A stretch of 64,000 bases of DNA, taken from contig OV277857.1 of the NCBI GenBank assembly GCA_922989275.2, positions 49,267,083-49,331,082 on the forward strand. The letters run 5' to 3'. Under the pieces are notes generated by a model. It was given only the letters and a program-made list of their open reading frames with translations. It had not been told where the DNA came from and did not search any database. Positions within the stretch are counted from its first letter, which is position 1. Every line of letters starts with the position of its first letter. The position numbers and the translations under genes were made by a program. The DNA comes from Gari tellinella. Its lineage: Eukaryota > Mollusca > Bivalvia > Cardiida > Psammobiidae. Positions 63,665 through 64,000 of this stretch are shown here, one piece after another.

Positions 63665-64000
63665 ATTTTGTAATAAACTGTATACAATTTTATAAAGTTA
63701 AAAATGGAAAAGTTTGTGTTATTTGGAAGCTGGACTTTTCCATTTTATGTTTCAGGGGAGAAAGACGGTCCGAAGTTTAAATATATATATGTTAACAGTG
63801 TAGTACTGGATCCGGCCCTGTCTAAATATATATTTATGTCAATGACTGTCGGTTTGAAATTAACATCCCTGACTTTGTCGTTGATGTCGTTTTTGGATTT
63901 TCTTAATCATTTTTTGTATAGATTTATGTTACATGTATTTTATCACGAGTTTCGAGGGCGGGAAACGTCCTCAGAACGCACCAGAGACCATCTAGGAATA

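Larger units (their letters stand above)
61800..64000. repeat. Degenerate repeat array, GAATGCG...CACCAGAGACCATC units
   Basis: Blocks TTTTACCTGTTTTGAATGCG, AACGCACCAGAGACCATCTA, TTTCCCGGGGGAGCATG and CCCCTAGTAAGAGTGCG-TAC recur near 62015-62115, 62265-62355, 62445-62560, 62735-62840, 63125-63260 and 63935-64000, with irregular spacing (about 180-700 bp). The start (61800) has GGCGCGTAGCTACCTGTACG, a style seen at ends of some hAT-like elements (tentative). Frames over 62729-63355 lie in it. Confidence 0.55.

Overview
This is eukaryotic, AT-rich, almost gene-free DNA with very dense repeats. The repeat signatures suggest a marine bivalve mollusc, probably a heterodont (venerid-type) clam. They include roughly 1-kb elements ending in GCTCACCTTGAGCC...GGTGAGCTAAAAA with GACGGAC runs, many small elements with perfect central hairpins, Tc1-like transposons, and long GT/AC, G and C tracts. 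The assignment is from memory of repeat style, not a database search. I found no bacterial-type genes, rRNA, CRISPR array or intact long ORF. Most short open frames are shadows of repeats.

Layout. 0-5 kb: TTAA-flanked hairpin elements, a ~1.6-kb minisatellite (~121/114-bp units), a 153-bp tandem repeat and a ~1-kb inverted-repeat element. 5-9 kb: dispersed fragments. 9.1-12.05 kb: a ~2.9-kb foldback with nested insertions. 12-15 kb: a possible two-exon micro-ORF, a pogo-like MITE, hairpins and a tRNA-related SINE-like repeat. 15.3-26.6 kb: two related repeats in opposite orientation enclosing other elements, including a ~1.7-kb TIR element with a Cys-rich coding remnant and two decayed Tc1-like elements. 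26.6-31 kb: candidate exon at 26.9 kb, nested MITEs, and a GCTCACC element interrupted by a 5'-truncated LINE.

31.07-47.36 kb is the most notable region: a tandem array of about eight ~2.03-kb units. Each unit holds one GCTCACC element plus ~1 kb of other DNA. On the minus strand that DNA carries an exon-like segment with acceptor, donor and open frame. Its C-terminal residues resemble the start of the N-terminal kinase domain of p90 ribosomal S6 kinase (RSK). The frame is open in all eight copies, length changes between copies are multiples of three, and the first glycine of the Gly-rich loop is Glu in every copy.

47-64 kb: a Tc1 end, candidate minus-strand exons at 49.2 and 52.7 kb, a near-perfect 155-bp palindrome at 54.2 kb, further TTAA elements, a decayed near-full-length Tc1-like element (57.5-59.1 kb), a palindromic pair of MITEs (61.2-61.65 kb) and a degenerate repeat array to the end. 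The minus-strand exon candidates may belong to one or more large-intron genes, but I cannot join them into one model.

All matches between copies were judged by eye, and boundaries are approximate by a few to tens of bases.
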